Assembly (NCBI GenBank): GCA_021810525.1 | Contig: JAJZIP010000001.1 | Location: 17,781-81,780 of the forward strand | Origin: Actinomycetes bacterium | GTDB lineage: Bacteria; Actinomycetota; Acidimicrobiia; Acidimicrobiales; Acidimicrobiaceae | Reading direction: 5' to 3' | Length of the DNA: 64,000 bases | Part shown: piece after piece, positions 36,755 through 45,272 of the stretch | Numbering within the stretch: the stretch's first letter is position 1 | Layout of the letters: the number at the start of each line of letters is the position of its first letter | Translations under genes and position numbers: made by a program | The notes under the pieces: generated by a model | Databases searched by the model: none | What the model saw: only the letters and a program-made list of their open reading frames with translations | Told to the model about the DNA's origin: nothing

Positions 36755-37876
36755 CTAGCTTCCATTGACGTATGTTGCAATGAGCTGGGCGTTCTTCACC
36801 GCTGATACAACTTTGCTTTGTACGGTTGATCCGTCGACGAAGTTCAAAGGGACGCCCTCCTTGCTAGCCTGAGCTATTGTGGACTGTTCCGCCACAACCT
36901 TTGCCAAGGCTTGCCGAAGGAGATCCAGACGCGCCGAGGGTATCCCTGGAGGACCGGCAAGATCGTAAGTCAGGCCACCCAAAGCCAAGGCTTCTTTTAC
37001 GGCTGCAGACTGACTCGCCCCAAGGGAGACGGAACTAAGTGCGTTGCTGAGTGTGACAGCGCCCTTTACCGAGGACTGCAGCGACGCCAATGTTGGCTCG
37101 AACGTGACCAAGAGCGCCTTGGCTTGACCGGAATCCAACATAGAGCGCATTGGTGGAAGATTCTCAAAGAGATACTGCCCGTCACCTGCTAAGAAGCCCT
37201 GCTTCAACGTTGATGTCGAAGTGAAGCCAGTTATGAAGGTGTGGGGAATGGTAAACGCGCCAAGTACCACACGGTTGAACATGTCCCCTGTGCCGTTTCT
37301 GACATCGACTACTTTGATTGGTGTCTTGACAGTCAGTAGCTGCGAAAAGCTCGTAATTCCCGACCTTGGCGACGTCAGGAAAACGCTAGGAGACGTGCCA
37401 GGCTGACCCACGTAGCTCAGCTTGGCGAGATCAAAGTTTTGCCCGAGCTTTTTTTCGACAAGGCTTGCAAGGTCACCTCCGGTGTTCACCATCCCGAGAG
37501 TCAGACCGTCTGGCGCAGCGGCAGCCATTTGATTAGTGCCGACCACCGTTCCCCCACCGTTTACGTTCTCCACGTTCACCGTGGCGCCAAGTGCTGCGGA
37601 AAGGCCCGGTGCGATGAGACGCGCGTACTGGTCATATCCTCCTCCCGGATTATCAGGGGCAATGAGAGTAATCGTCTTGCCCTTGAAGAACGCCGCAGCT
37701 GCGGCGGTCCCCGAGGTCGTATTTGGAGCCCCACTATTGCTAGTCGAGCTGCTGCTTGAAGAGTTTGAGCCACACGCTGCTAGGATCATCCCCGCAGATG
37801 CCGTCGCAATTCCTAAGGTCGTCAAGTTACGCCGTCGCGGACTCTTCTTGTAGATGATTGATTCTCTAAAAATCAC
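36755..37876 (-). CDS. TctC-type substrate-binding lipoprotein (copy 2)
   Basis: A 373-residue paralogue of the protein at 13676. The lipobox GMILAAC puts Cys at 35, and KTITLIAPDNPGGGYDQYA, VNVENVNGGGT and GTGDMFN are shared. AAGGAG precedes GTG 37876. No TctA/TctB accompanies it, so it must use the TctAB at 14901 or another unit, or act as an extracytoplasmic sensor. Its position upstream of the molybdenum hydroxylase genes suggests it delivers their substrate (inference). It is divergent from the ornithine-cyclodeaminase-family gene at 38492. Confidence 0.93.
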   Translation of the reverse strand: MIFRESIIYKKSPRRRNLTTLGIATASAGMILAACGSNSSSSSSTSNSGAPNTTSGTAAAAAFFKGKTITLIAPDNPGGGYDQYARLIAPGLSAALGATVNVENVNGGGTVVGTNQMAAAAPDGLTLGMVNTGGDLASLVEKKLGQNFDLAKLSYVGQPGTSPSVFLTSPRSGITSFSQLLTVKTPIKVVDVRNGTGDMFNRVVLGAFTIPHTFITGFTSTSTLKQGFLAGDGQYLFENLPPMRSMLDSGQAKALLVTFEPTLASLQSSVKGAVTLSNALSSVSLGASQSAAVKEALALGGLTYDLAGPPGIPSARLDLLRQALAKVVAEQSTIAQASKEGVPLNFVDGSTVQSKVVSAVKNAQLIATYVNGS

Positions 37877-38491
37877 GATTGCTCCTTTGGCTCGTTTGAC
37901 AAAATGCTGAATCCGACAACGCCTCTACAGGTCTATTGCCGTTTCTGTCAAGAAGACTTTCTCCCGATAGTTGCCCCCTATCTTTCCAACCCCAGATGTA
38001 TTGGAAATGTACCCCAAGCCCAAAGAACGCAAACAGAAATGGTATGAGCAACATGAATGAGCGCATTAGTTGCGCCTTGTCGGAGCTTTCAGATGAATTC
38101 CCCATCGAACGCCGCTGACTTCCCCTTAGTGTCGCGACCGCTGCAACTGCACAGGCGAGATCTACATATCTTGATGCTTACCAGAACCAGCACTAAATTC
38201 GCTTCAGTTCCAGCAACCAACCAAACACTGACCCCCTCGCAATGAGGTCACTTTATCACAAGGTGATACAGACACTGTGTAATTTGAAAAATTCCGATTC
38301 CGTGATTGTTCGAATCTCCTGCCAAATCAAACTTACGCACATTTTTTTCGGTCAATGTTTGACGCTGTGAAATAAAAGACCGCCTCGTTGTACCCGACTT
38401 CGCTATCATTGGAAGACGAATTTATCTCAGGCTCTTCACAAATGATGAGTCGTCGCCATATCGAGAGTCTCGCAATCCGAAGGAGCAAAGC
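37877..38491. promoter_or_regulatory. Divergent intergenic region tctC 2 / OCD-family gene
   Basis: About 615 bases with no supported gene. A+T-rich DNA around 38280-38360 is the likely promoter area of the plus-strand gene; the tctC 2 promoter is expected at 37950-38050. No operator was singled out. Confidence 0.4.
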
Positions 38492-39580
38492 GTGCTGATA
38501 CTGAGCAATGACGACGTCAAAGCCGTCCTCGACATGAGCGGGACCATGGAGGCACTTCGAAAGGGATACGACGATCTCAAACGTGGCGAGGCCACATATG
38601 GGCCCCGAATCGATTACTACTTGCCGACTGGGCGCGACGGGGACTATTACCAATGGGGAAACATGGTTGGAGCATGCGCAAGCTACGGCGTGGTGGCCGT
38701 GAGAATGAAATCCGACGTCGCCTCTTGGCCTCAAGGAAAGACCCAGGAGAAATACTGCGTGAGACCAGGTCTTTTCTGCGGACTCATCATGCTTTTCAGC
38801 AGCAACGACGGGGCACCGCTTGCGATTGTTCAGGATGGCTACCTCCAACATATGCGCGTTGGCGGGTCCATGGGAATTGGAGTCGATCTGCTTTCCAGAA
38901 AGGATGCTACGACCGTTGGCATGCTTGGTTCGGGCGGGATGGCACGATCATTTCTGGAGTCCTTTGCTGAGGCCAGACCAATAGACAAAGTGAAGGTTTT
39001 CAGCCCTACCAAAGCGAACAGAGAAGCGTACGCCAGCGAGATGTCAGATAAGTTGGGAATCGATGTGGAGTCCGTGAACAGCGCAGAGGAAGCGGTGAGA
39101 GACACATTGATAGTGTCGACGGCGACAGACTCGATGGTTCCCACCTTTGACTCCGACTGGATAGCTCCGGGTGCACATGTCGTTTGCGTCACGCGAAGGG
39201 AACTCGGTAAAGAGCTGATTGCACGTGCCGACGTGGTGGTGCAGCTGGGCTACAACACCATCCCTTACGGGACTCCTGTACCTATGGTCGAGTGGAAAGC
39301 AGGCGGGATTGCCTCTTATGTCGCCGGCAAGCCAGCAGACAGGGCGCGCATACCCGATACTCGTGAAGAATCAACAGGGGTATATCCAACGATGCTCGAC
39401 GTCGAGGCCGGGAATGCTCCGGGACGAACCTCGGACGACCAGGTGACGCTGTTCGTTGGAACCGGAACTCAAGGACTCCAGTTTGCAGCGGTCTGCGGAA
39501 GAGTCTACCAAGAAGCCAAGAAGAAGGGCCTTGGACACGAACTCCCAGTCGACTGGTTCCTGCAGGATATAAGGGACTGA
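38492..39580 (+). CDS. Ornithine cyclodeaminase / mu-crystallin family protein
   Basis: A 362-residue NAD(P)-dependent enzyme of the OCD/mu-crystallin family. The Rossmann motif is GMLGSGGMARSF, preceded by IVQDGYLQHMRVGG, where family members bind substrate. Family roles include ornithine cyclodeamination, ketimine reduction and amino-acid dehydrogenation. Here an amino acid or ketimine step on a catabolic intermediate is possible but not shown. GTG 38492 follows AAGGAG (38480-38485). At 362 residues it is slightly longer than the usual 320-350. Confidence 0.88.
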   Translation: MLILSNDDVKAVLDMSGTMEALRKGYDDLKRGEATYGPRIDYYLPTGRDGDYYQWGNMVGACASYGVVAVRMKSDVASWPQGKTQEKYCVRPGLFCGLIMLFSSNDGAPLAIVQDGYLQHMRVGGSMGIGVDLLSRKDATTVGMLGSGGMARSFLESFAEARPIDKVKVFSPTKANREAYASEMSDKLGIDVESVNSAEEAVRDTLIVSTATDSMVPTFDSDWIAPGAHVVCVTRRELGKELIARADVVVQLGYNTIPYGTPVPMVEWKAGGIASYVAGKPADRARIPDTREESTGVYPTMLDVEAGNAPGRTSDDQVTLFVGTGTQGLQFAAVCGRVYQEAKKKGLGHELPVDWFLQDIRD

Positions 39581-39749
39581 TCCTATACCTTTCCGCAAAG
39601 AACTCTGTGCAAACGCGGTCCGTCTTGCGGATCGAATATCGAGCCAGTTTGCAAAATGTGACTTTTTTCGTACGCATCGGCTGAAACTGCGAGCATCCTC
39701 AATCAAAAATAGGCATCGAACTTACTACCTAATAAGCGAGCTTGGATGG

Positions 39750-40754
39750 CTAGGCGTCCAGTACGCTCGGGTGGAAGAGCTCCGATATCTTCAATGGTCG
39801 TTCTATCAAGCTCTGGTCATAGGACTGCTCTATGAACCACGTCAGATTGTCTTGGTTCTTTTCGACCCCGTTGGGCCAGATATCATCGCCAAGAATGTCC
39901 CTTTGGGTTTCAAATGCCTGGCGACCCCAGGCCAGGAGCGACCAGTTTGGATCATCCCAACGCCTCTTCGCCATTTCCCAGGAATGCGAAAATGCTTCGA
40001 ACACCGCTTGTGCCAGACCCGGAGAACTCTTGAGGGTTTCGTTCCTAAACGCGACGACATGCATGATCGGAAAGTAGCCAAACTCTCTGAAGTAACGGAT
40101 CTCTTCCGCCTGTGGATCCTTTAGCAGTCTCACCAGCTGCGAGTTCCCTAGAAACGAGTGGGTCGGGTGGGGAATCATGATCGCATCGACCTTTCCGGCC
40201 ATGATCGCATCGACCAAGCTCTCTCCTGGCGCAAGCCTGTCAAGTTTGACATCGGGATCCGGTCTGAAAGACCGGGTCTCATCCCTTTGCGTCACCCAGG
40301 TGATCTCCCTCCATGGGACTCCATATGCCCGGCCCAGATCGGCCTTTGCCAATACCGAGAGAGTCGTCTGAAAGGTGTTGAGTCCGACTCTTTTTCCTCT
40401 CAGGTCGCCGGGAGACGAGATCTCTGAATCCTTGCGTATCCACATCTGCGACATGCTAAACAAGCGTCTTGGGAAGACTGGTATTGCAGTGAACGGGGCA
40501 CCTTGATCCTTCGCGATCAGATAGGAGGAAAATGACACCTCGGCGGCGTCGAACTCCTGGCCGTTCAGCATCCGGTCGTGTCTATTGGTGCCATGACGTC
40601 CCATGTCACTTTGACCAACTTCGAGGACTTGGAGAGCGACCCCGGGGACTGTCACGCTACCGTCCAGCAAGGGCGAATGACGGTCGTAGTTGGAAAGCGC
40701 CAAACTTAGCTGACTCATTGATCCACTTGCTGAAGGATTACTGGTTGATGACAT
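39750..40754 (-). CDS. 4,5-dihydroxyphthalate decarboxylase-like / NMT1-type binding-fold protein
   Basis: A 334-residue protein of the periplasmic-binding fold but with no signal peptide. LSLALSNYDRHSPLLDG and DAAEVSFSSYLIAKDQG, then LRGKRVGLNTFQTTLSVLAKADLG, resemble proteins annotated as 4,5-dihydroxyphthalate decarboxylase (Pht5) and NMT1/THI5-type proteins. A cytosolic decarboxylase of an aromatic diacid would fit the UbiD neighbour. Binding without catalysis is the alternative. GGGAG lies 6 nt before ATG 40754. It ends a minus-strand group with small cupin, UbiD and TctC 3. Confidence 0.72.
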   Translation of the reverse strand: MSSTSNPSASGSMSQLSLALSNYDRHSPLLDGSVTVPGVALQVLEVGQSDMGRHGTNRHDRMLNGQEFDAAEVSFSSYLIAKDQGAPFTAIPVFPRRLFSMSQMWIRKDSEISSPGDLRGKRVGLNTFQTTLSVLAKADLGRAYGVPWREITWVTQRDETRSFRPDPDVKLDRLAPGESLVDAIMAGKVDAIMIPHPTHSFLGNSQLVRLLKDPQAEEIRYFREFGYFPIMHVVAFRNETLKSSPGLAQAVFEAFSHSWEMAKRRWDDPNWSLLAWGRQAFETQRDILGDDIWPNGVEKNQDNLTWFIEQSYDQSLIERPLKISELFHPSVLDA

Positions 40755-40981
40755 AGACAACTCCCCCATCCGATGTTGCAGAGAACTCGAAACCACCTTC
40801 GCCTACCTGTTAATCAAGTTCGGTAGAGGTGGCAACAACAAATTTATAGTGGCAAAGTGACTATTGAAAGTCCCGTGGTCAACAGAGTCTGAAAATGAAG
40901 ATCCTGCGGTCCAGATTCAGAGCAGCTGTGCCGGCGGTATCAGTGCTCAAAAGCGAGGGTCTACCACCTGTCGCCAGCGCA

Positions 40982-41392
40982 TCAGCCGACGCTTTTCCCA
41001 TACTCAGACTCTGATACCTCGTCGCCCCATTTCGTGCTGCCTAGCGAAATTGCTTTGTGCGTCATGTAGGAGATCTTGGTAGCGCCATGCCAATGACTTT
41101 CGTTTGGTGGCACCCAGACGGTGTCGCCGGCGTGGATAACGTGCACGGACTCACCTTGGCTTTGAATCCAGCCCCTTCCGGCAAGGACTATCAGCATTTG
41201 GCCATTTTCGTGACTGTGCCAATGAGTCCGGGCACCCGGCGTAAAACAGACGTTGGTAACCGCTGCACCATCTGTGTATTCCATGGTCACGTAGGTGAAG
41301 ACATCTCCTGTAAAGGTAGCTCCACCCCTTCCGCTTCCTCCCGGTTCTTCATTCGGAGAAACGATTTTCACCCTTGATGCCTCCTGATTCAT
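40982..41392 (-). CDS. Small single-domain cupin protein
   Basis: A 136-residue cupin. The metal set is visible as THWHSHENGQMLIVLAG and, later, VWVPPNESHWHGAT. The Gln in place of Glu and the overall pattern match cupins often linked to carboxymuconolactone-decarboxylase-like or quinol-processing enzymes. It probably binds a metal and may tautomerise, decarboxylate or oxygenate a small molecule. ATG 41392 is used though no strong ribosome site precedes it; a TTG at 41485 would extend it by 31 residues. It lies between the UbiD and Pht5-like genes. Confidence 0.8.
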   Translation of the reverse strand: MNQEASRVKIVSPNEEPGGSGRGGATFTGDVFTYVTMEYTDGAAVTNVCFTPGARTHWHSHENGQMLIVLAGRGWIQSQGESVHVIHAGDTVWVPPNESHWHGATKISYMTHKAISLGSTKWGDEVSESEYGKSVG

Positions 41393-41485
41393 CTCGAGGG
41401 AAAAGATGTCCTTGAGCCCAAAGACAGACTTCAGACATTTTTGCCACTTCGGTATATCTTGGCTGTGGTGCAATACCTGTCTCAA

Positions 41486-41907
41486 GTTTTGGCCGCCTGA
41501 GACTTTTCAGCCATTGCGAACTCTGCTTCAGTCCTACTAAATGGTGTCAGGCTTTCGGGCCAAGGCATTCGCCTCAACCCCGCTCCAGGTCATCTTTGTT
41601 TTCAAACATTCTACGGATACCGTGCTGTTTTTACCACGAATCATAAGCAGTCCTGCTGGCCTCTCCGCTAGTAATGACACGACGATCGCGTCAGTCTCGC
41701 ACGGACAACGGTCAGAATTCTCTATCCGGGGCAGGCGTATTCGAGAAGTGTTGGTCCATGCTAAGTGAGATCTGGCGTTTGTACATATATTAGCGACAGA
41801 GATAGTGCCGCAGCAATGGGGCCGGCGATCGGATCCCTCAATGGCTTTGCGAGAGCCTCCATATGAATGAAGGCTCTCTAAGTGATCCAGCGACTAAAAC
41901 GTTGGGG
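41486..41907. other. Intergenic region between UbiD and cupin genes
   Basis: No gene supported. It contains the hairpin at 41851-41878 and must hold a promoter if the cupin and Pht5-like genes are expressed separately from ubiD. Confidence 0.4.
41851..41878 (-). terminator. Possible terminator after ubiD-like gene
   Basis: GAGAGCCT (41851-41858) pairs with AGGCTCTC (41871-41878) around a 12-nt loop, 30 nt past the UbiD stop at 41908. There is no U tract on the minus strand, so it could be an attenuator or RNA-stability hairpin. Confidence 0.4.
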
Positions 41908-43380
41908 CTAGAGAAGATGTGACCAGCGGCGCGCGGTACTTTCTCTCACCTCACGAGAAGGTGCATTCACCTCGGGGAACTGGTCCCGCCACTCCCACGG
42001 CTTTGTGGCATCTATCAATGCTCTGGAGGTGGTGAAATCCCCTTTTTCTTTTCTGTCGGGCGGAATAATCGGGTCCAGTGGAGTGCTCCACGCGCCATGG
42101 ATGAAGTCGATGTGAACTGCGGGATCACATCTCGTACACATAGCCCACAATACCTCCTGCATGTTGGAAGGATCGATGTCGTCGTCGACAACCACTGTGT
42201 ATCTGCCTGAGTATGCAGCAGATCGCGTTTGCGATGCCAAGTGGAGGACTTGTTTTGCATGTCCAGGGTAGCGCTGCTTGATCGAGATCACTGTAAAGAA
42301 GCGGGTTCCGCCAACTTCGTGCTGCCAAGCCCCAAGAACATCCGGAACACCTAGCCTGTCGAGTTCATCCCTGAGCAGGGCAGACCTCATGACTGCACGG
42401 GCACGCCCCATCTCCTCCGGCGGCTGTGCGGGGGGAACGCCCACGATAATTGGATCGTTCCTGTAGTACAGAGCTTCAACCTGGAGGGTCGGTTCAACAC
42501 GGCTGGCAGAACCGTAATAACCGGTCCATTCTCCGAACGGTCCTTCAGTCATGAGTCGATTCGGGTCAGCGAATCCTTCGACGACAATCTCAGCATCGGC
42601 TGGTATCGGAAGGCCAGTTACGGGACCCTCGATGACCTTGACGGGAGTCCCACGGACTCCCCCAGCCCATTCGTACTCACATACGCCCAGGGGCACCTCA
42701 GTGCACGAGCCAAGGAACTGAAGAGGGTCGCCTCCAAAAACCATCGCCACGGGGCAGAGTTCACCGCGCTCGAAGTACTTTTGTCGGTGCATGCGGCCGT
42801 GTTTCCCAGGAGAAATATAGTAGCCCAAGGTGTTTTTGTCGTGAACCATCACGCGATATGTACCGAGATTGACCCAACCGTCTTCTGGATCGCGAGTCAC
42901 ATCAAACGAACCGGTTCCGATATAGCGACCGCCATCCAAGGCGTGCCACATCGGAGTTGGGAAAATCGTCATGTCCACGTCAGCTCCGCGAACAATGTTC
43001 TCCATGACCGGCCCGTCAGTGACATACTTTGGTGGTAGAAACTTGAGCCCTTTCAACTTCTGCCTCCAAGCATCGGAGAGCGGAACTTTGCTCAATCCAG
43101 TCGGCAGACCCAGTGTCAACGCAACCCTGTCTGTATGTCCGAAACTATTTACCAGAACGCGAAAGGTCGGGTCGTATCCTGGTATATTGTCGAACAATAC
43201 GGCAGGCGATTGGTCAATGTGCTGGAGATAGTCGGCCAGGTCACCAATCTCAGAATCGGCGTTCGCACCGGACACATGACGAAGCTGCCCCATCTCTTCG
43301 ATCGCCTGAAGCCATTCGCGGAGACTCGATTTCTCAAGAGTTTCAGTATCCACGGCTGCTGATTGATCTGTGATAGCCAT
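41908..43380 (-). CDS. UbiD-family prenylated-FMN-dependent decarboxylase
   Basis: A 490-residue UbiD-family protein, the full family length. It has SLREWLQAIEEMGQLRHV at the N terminus, PTPMWHALDGGRYIGTG, NLGTYRVMVHDKNTLG with the conserved Arg, and EGPFGEWTGYYG carrying the catalytic Glu pair. Enzymes of this family reversibly decarboxylate aromatic or unsaturated acids using prenylated FMN made by UbiX. No ubiX gene is in the window. AAAGGGG precedes ATG 43380. With TctC 3 upstream and a Pht5-like gene downstream, a role in decarboxylating an imported aromatic polycarboxylate is likely (inference). Confidence 0.93.
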   Translation of the reverse strand: MAITDQSAAVDTETLEKSSLREWLQAIEEMGQLRHVSGANADSEIGDLADYLQHIDQSPAVLFDNIPGYDPTFRVLVNSFGHTDRVALTLGLPTGLSKVPLSDAWRQKLKGLKFLPPKYVTDGPVMENIVRGADVDMTIFPTPMWHALDGGRYIGTGSFDVTRDPEDGWVNLGTYRVMVHDKNTLGYYISPGKHGRMHRQKYFERGELCPVAMVFGGDPLQFLGSCTEVPLGVCEYEWAGGVRGTPVKVIEGPVTGLPIPADAEIVVEGFADPNRLMTEGPFGEWTGYYGSASRVEPTLQVEALYYRNDPIIVGVPPAQPPEEMGRARAVMRSALLRDELDRLGVPDVLGAWQHEVGGTRFFTVISIKQRYPGHAKQVLHLASQTRSAAYSGRYTVVVDDDIDPSNMQEVLWAMCTRCDPAVHIDFIHGAWSTPLDPIIPPDRKEKGDFTTSRALIDATKPWEWRDQFPEVNAPSREVRESTARRWSHLL

Positions 43381-43496
43381 GTTGTAATGCCCCTTTCCGT
43401 AGGTGTGTAATGTTTCTATGAGATGGAATATGCCAGCTGGGTCGTTAGAGCTTTATCAGTGGCAGCTCAGCAAATAGCCACCTTTCACCAACCCAC

Positions 43497-44600
43497 CTAT
43501 TTGACGTATACGAGAATTGCAGAGCCCTTGGAGATTGCGGAGGTGACGTTGGAAGCAACCTGCGGGCCGCTGACATAGCCCAACGGTTCACTCTCGGTAT
43601 TGGCTTTGGTGACGGTCGATGGATCTGACAGGGCTTTTTGGAATGCGCTCCTGAGCACCGCCAACCGTGCTGCTGGTATTCCCGGTGGACCGGCTAGGTC
43701 GAAATCAAGGTTGCTCAGTGACTGCACTTCGTTGAGAGCTGCAGTTTCTGCAGACGTCAGGGTGACGGACTTCAAAGCCTGGCTAAGCGTGGTGGCGTTG
43801 CCGACCGCTTGCTTCAATGTCGAGAGCGTCGGCTCCGATGTCACTAGTAAAGCCTTCGCTTGTCCGCCACGCAGCATTGAGAGGAAGGGCGGAAGATTTT
43901 CAAAAAGGTACTGACCGTCATTAGCCAGAAGTCCTTGCTTCAGTGCGGATGATGTGCCGTACCCGGTAATAAGCTTGTACGGAATGTGAAAGGCGCCCAG
44001 CACCGCTTTGTTGAAAAGGTCGCCCAGGCTACCACTAGTGTCCAGAACATTGATAGGAGTTGTGGTGTGCAGTAGCTGGGAGAATGTCGTTACGCCGGAC
44101 TTGGGTGAAGTTATGAACACGTCTGGCGAAGTCCCCATTTGACCGATCCAACTTAGCTTCGTAAGATCGAAATTTTGCCCAGGCTTTTTTTGTATGAGAC
44201 TGCCTATGTCCGCGCTAGTGTCGATCATTCCCAACATCAAGCCATTTGGCGCGGCGGCAGCCATTTGGTTTGTCCCAACGATGGTGGCTGCCCCAGGCAC
44301 GTTCTCCACGTTCACCGTGGCACCAAGGTACTTACCAAGTGCCGGCGCTATTATACGAGCATAGAGATCAAAATCGCCACCTGGCGAGTCAGGGGCGATG
44401 ATCGTAATCGTCTTGCCCTTGAAGTATGCAGCTGCAGCGGCGCTTGCCGATGTCGTAGCCGATGACGAAGAGGATTTTGCCGAGCTTGCGGGTGAACTGG
44501 AACCACAAGCTGCGAGGATCATTGATACGATGACAGCCGATATGGCCGTTAGAAGTGCTTTGCGTGGCGCGTTGATGGTGCGCCTGCCTGATATCGTCAT
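43497..44600 (-). CDS. TctC-type substrate-binding lipoprotein (copy 3)
   Basis: A 367-residue paralogue of the two other TctC proteins. The lipobox SMILAAC puts Cys at 32, with KTITIIAPDSPGG and VNVENVPGAATIVG. It differs most in the ligand-loop segment, where GTGDMFN becomes SGSLGDLFN, suggesting a different ligand. AGGAG precedes ATG 44600. It is first in the group with UbiD, small cupin and Pht5-like genes, so it probably captures the acid they decarboxylate. It has no TctAB of its own. Confidence 0.93.
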   Translation of the reverse strand: MTISGRRTINAPRKALLTAISAVIVSMILAACGSSSPASSAKSSSSSATTSASAAAAAYFKGKTITIIAPDSPGGDFDLYARIIAPALGKYLGATVNVENVPGAATIVGTNQMAAAAPNGLMLGMIDTSADIGSLIQKKPGQNFDLTKLSWIGQMGTSPDVFITSPKSGVTTFSQLLHTTTPINVLDTSGSLGDLFNKAVLGAFHIPYKLITGYGTSSALKQGLLANDGQYLFENLPPFLSMLRGGQAKALLVTSEPTLSTLKQAVGNATTLSQALKSVTLTSAETAALNEVQSLSNLDFDLAGPPGIPAARLAVLRSAFQKALSDPSTVTKANTESEPLGYVSGPQVASNVTSAISKGSAILVYVK

Positions 44601-44678
44601 TCGTGCTCCTAACTTGATTCGGATCAGGTCAAGCCCGATGACCGTGGAAAACATCCACGCCCCCTAGTTTGCACCACG

Positions 44679-44687
44679 ATCATAACA
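44679..44687 (-). promoter_or_regulatory. Extended -10 promoter candidate for tctC 3
   Basis: The minus strand reads TGTTATGAT here, an extended -10 element about 80 nt before the tctC 3 start. No convincing -35 hexamer precedes it. Confidence 0.4.
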
Positions 44688-45214
44688 TGCTCATTTCGAG
44701 ACGGTGTTCCACGGGGCAAAAGACTTTCCAGAATTCCGGTCACACTCAGTTCGGCCTAACTCCACCCGGGAAATTCATAGCTCGGTCCTGGACACTCCTA
44801 GTCTTGAGAAGAAAGAGCTGTCGTTGATCGTGAGAGCAAATACGCTCGCCAAAAGTCCGTGATCCGATCTATCTCTATGGTACTGACCACAGGGGTGAAT
44901 AAGCAGTGCCAGCAAGTCACTAACTCTTGCAGAAACTGCGAATACCACACGGCCATCTATCCCAGCGGGCGCTTCAGCTTCAACGTAAGACGCATTGTCA
45001 AAGTGGGACGAGCGGAGGAGTCGCGCTAGCTGCCCACTGACAGATTGTCAGATTGACGGCGCTACACCTAACTGGGATGCAAACCGTCGAAAATTCAATT
45101 GCCAGCGGAATCTCCAAGCACCGCATTGTCGCAACGTCGCCTCCCAATCTTCAAAGTACAAGTGGAATACGTGGTACACGAAAAATGCGGGCAAACTAAA
45201 CAGGAACCAACTCC

Positions 45215-45244
45215 TTGACTCGGGTACCGTCAAAGTAGGATAAT
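45215..45244 (+). promoter_or_regulatory. Sigma-70-type promoter of the DUF2157-like gene
   Basis: TTGACT (45215-45220) and GATAAT (45239-45244) are 18 nt apart, and the start codon lies 29 nt after the -10 element. The short leader contains AAGGAGG. Confidence 0.6.
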
Positions 45245-45272
45245 TGAACTGTGGCCAATCAAGGAGGCCACC

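Larger units (their letters stand above)
44601..45272. other. Intergenic region between divergent tctC 3 and membrane-protein genes
   Basis: No gene is supported in these 670 bases. It contains promoter candidates for both flanking genes (44679-44687 and 45215-45244). Confidence 0.45.
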
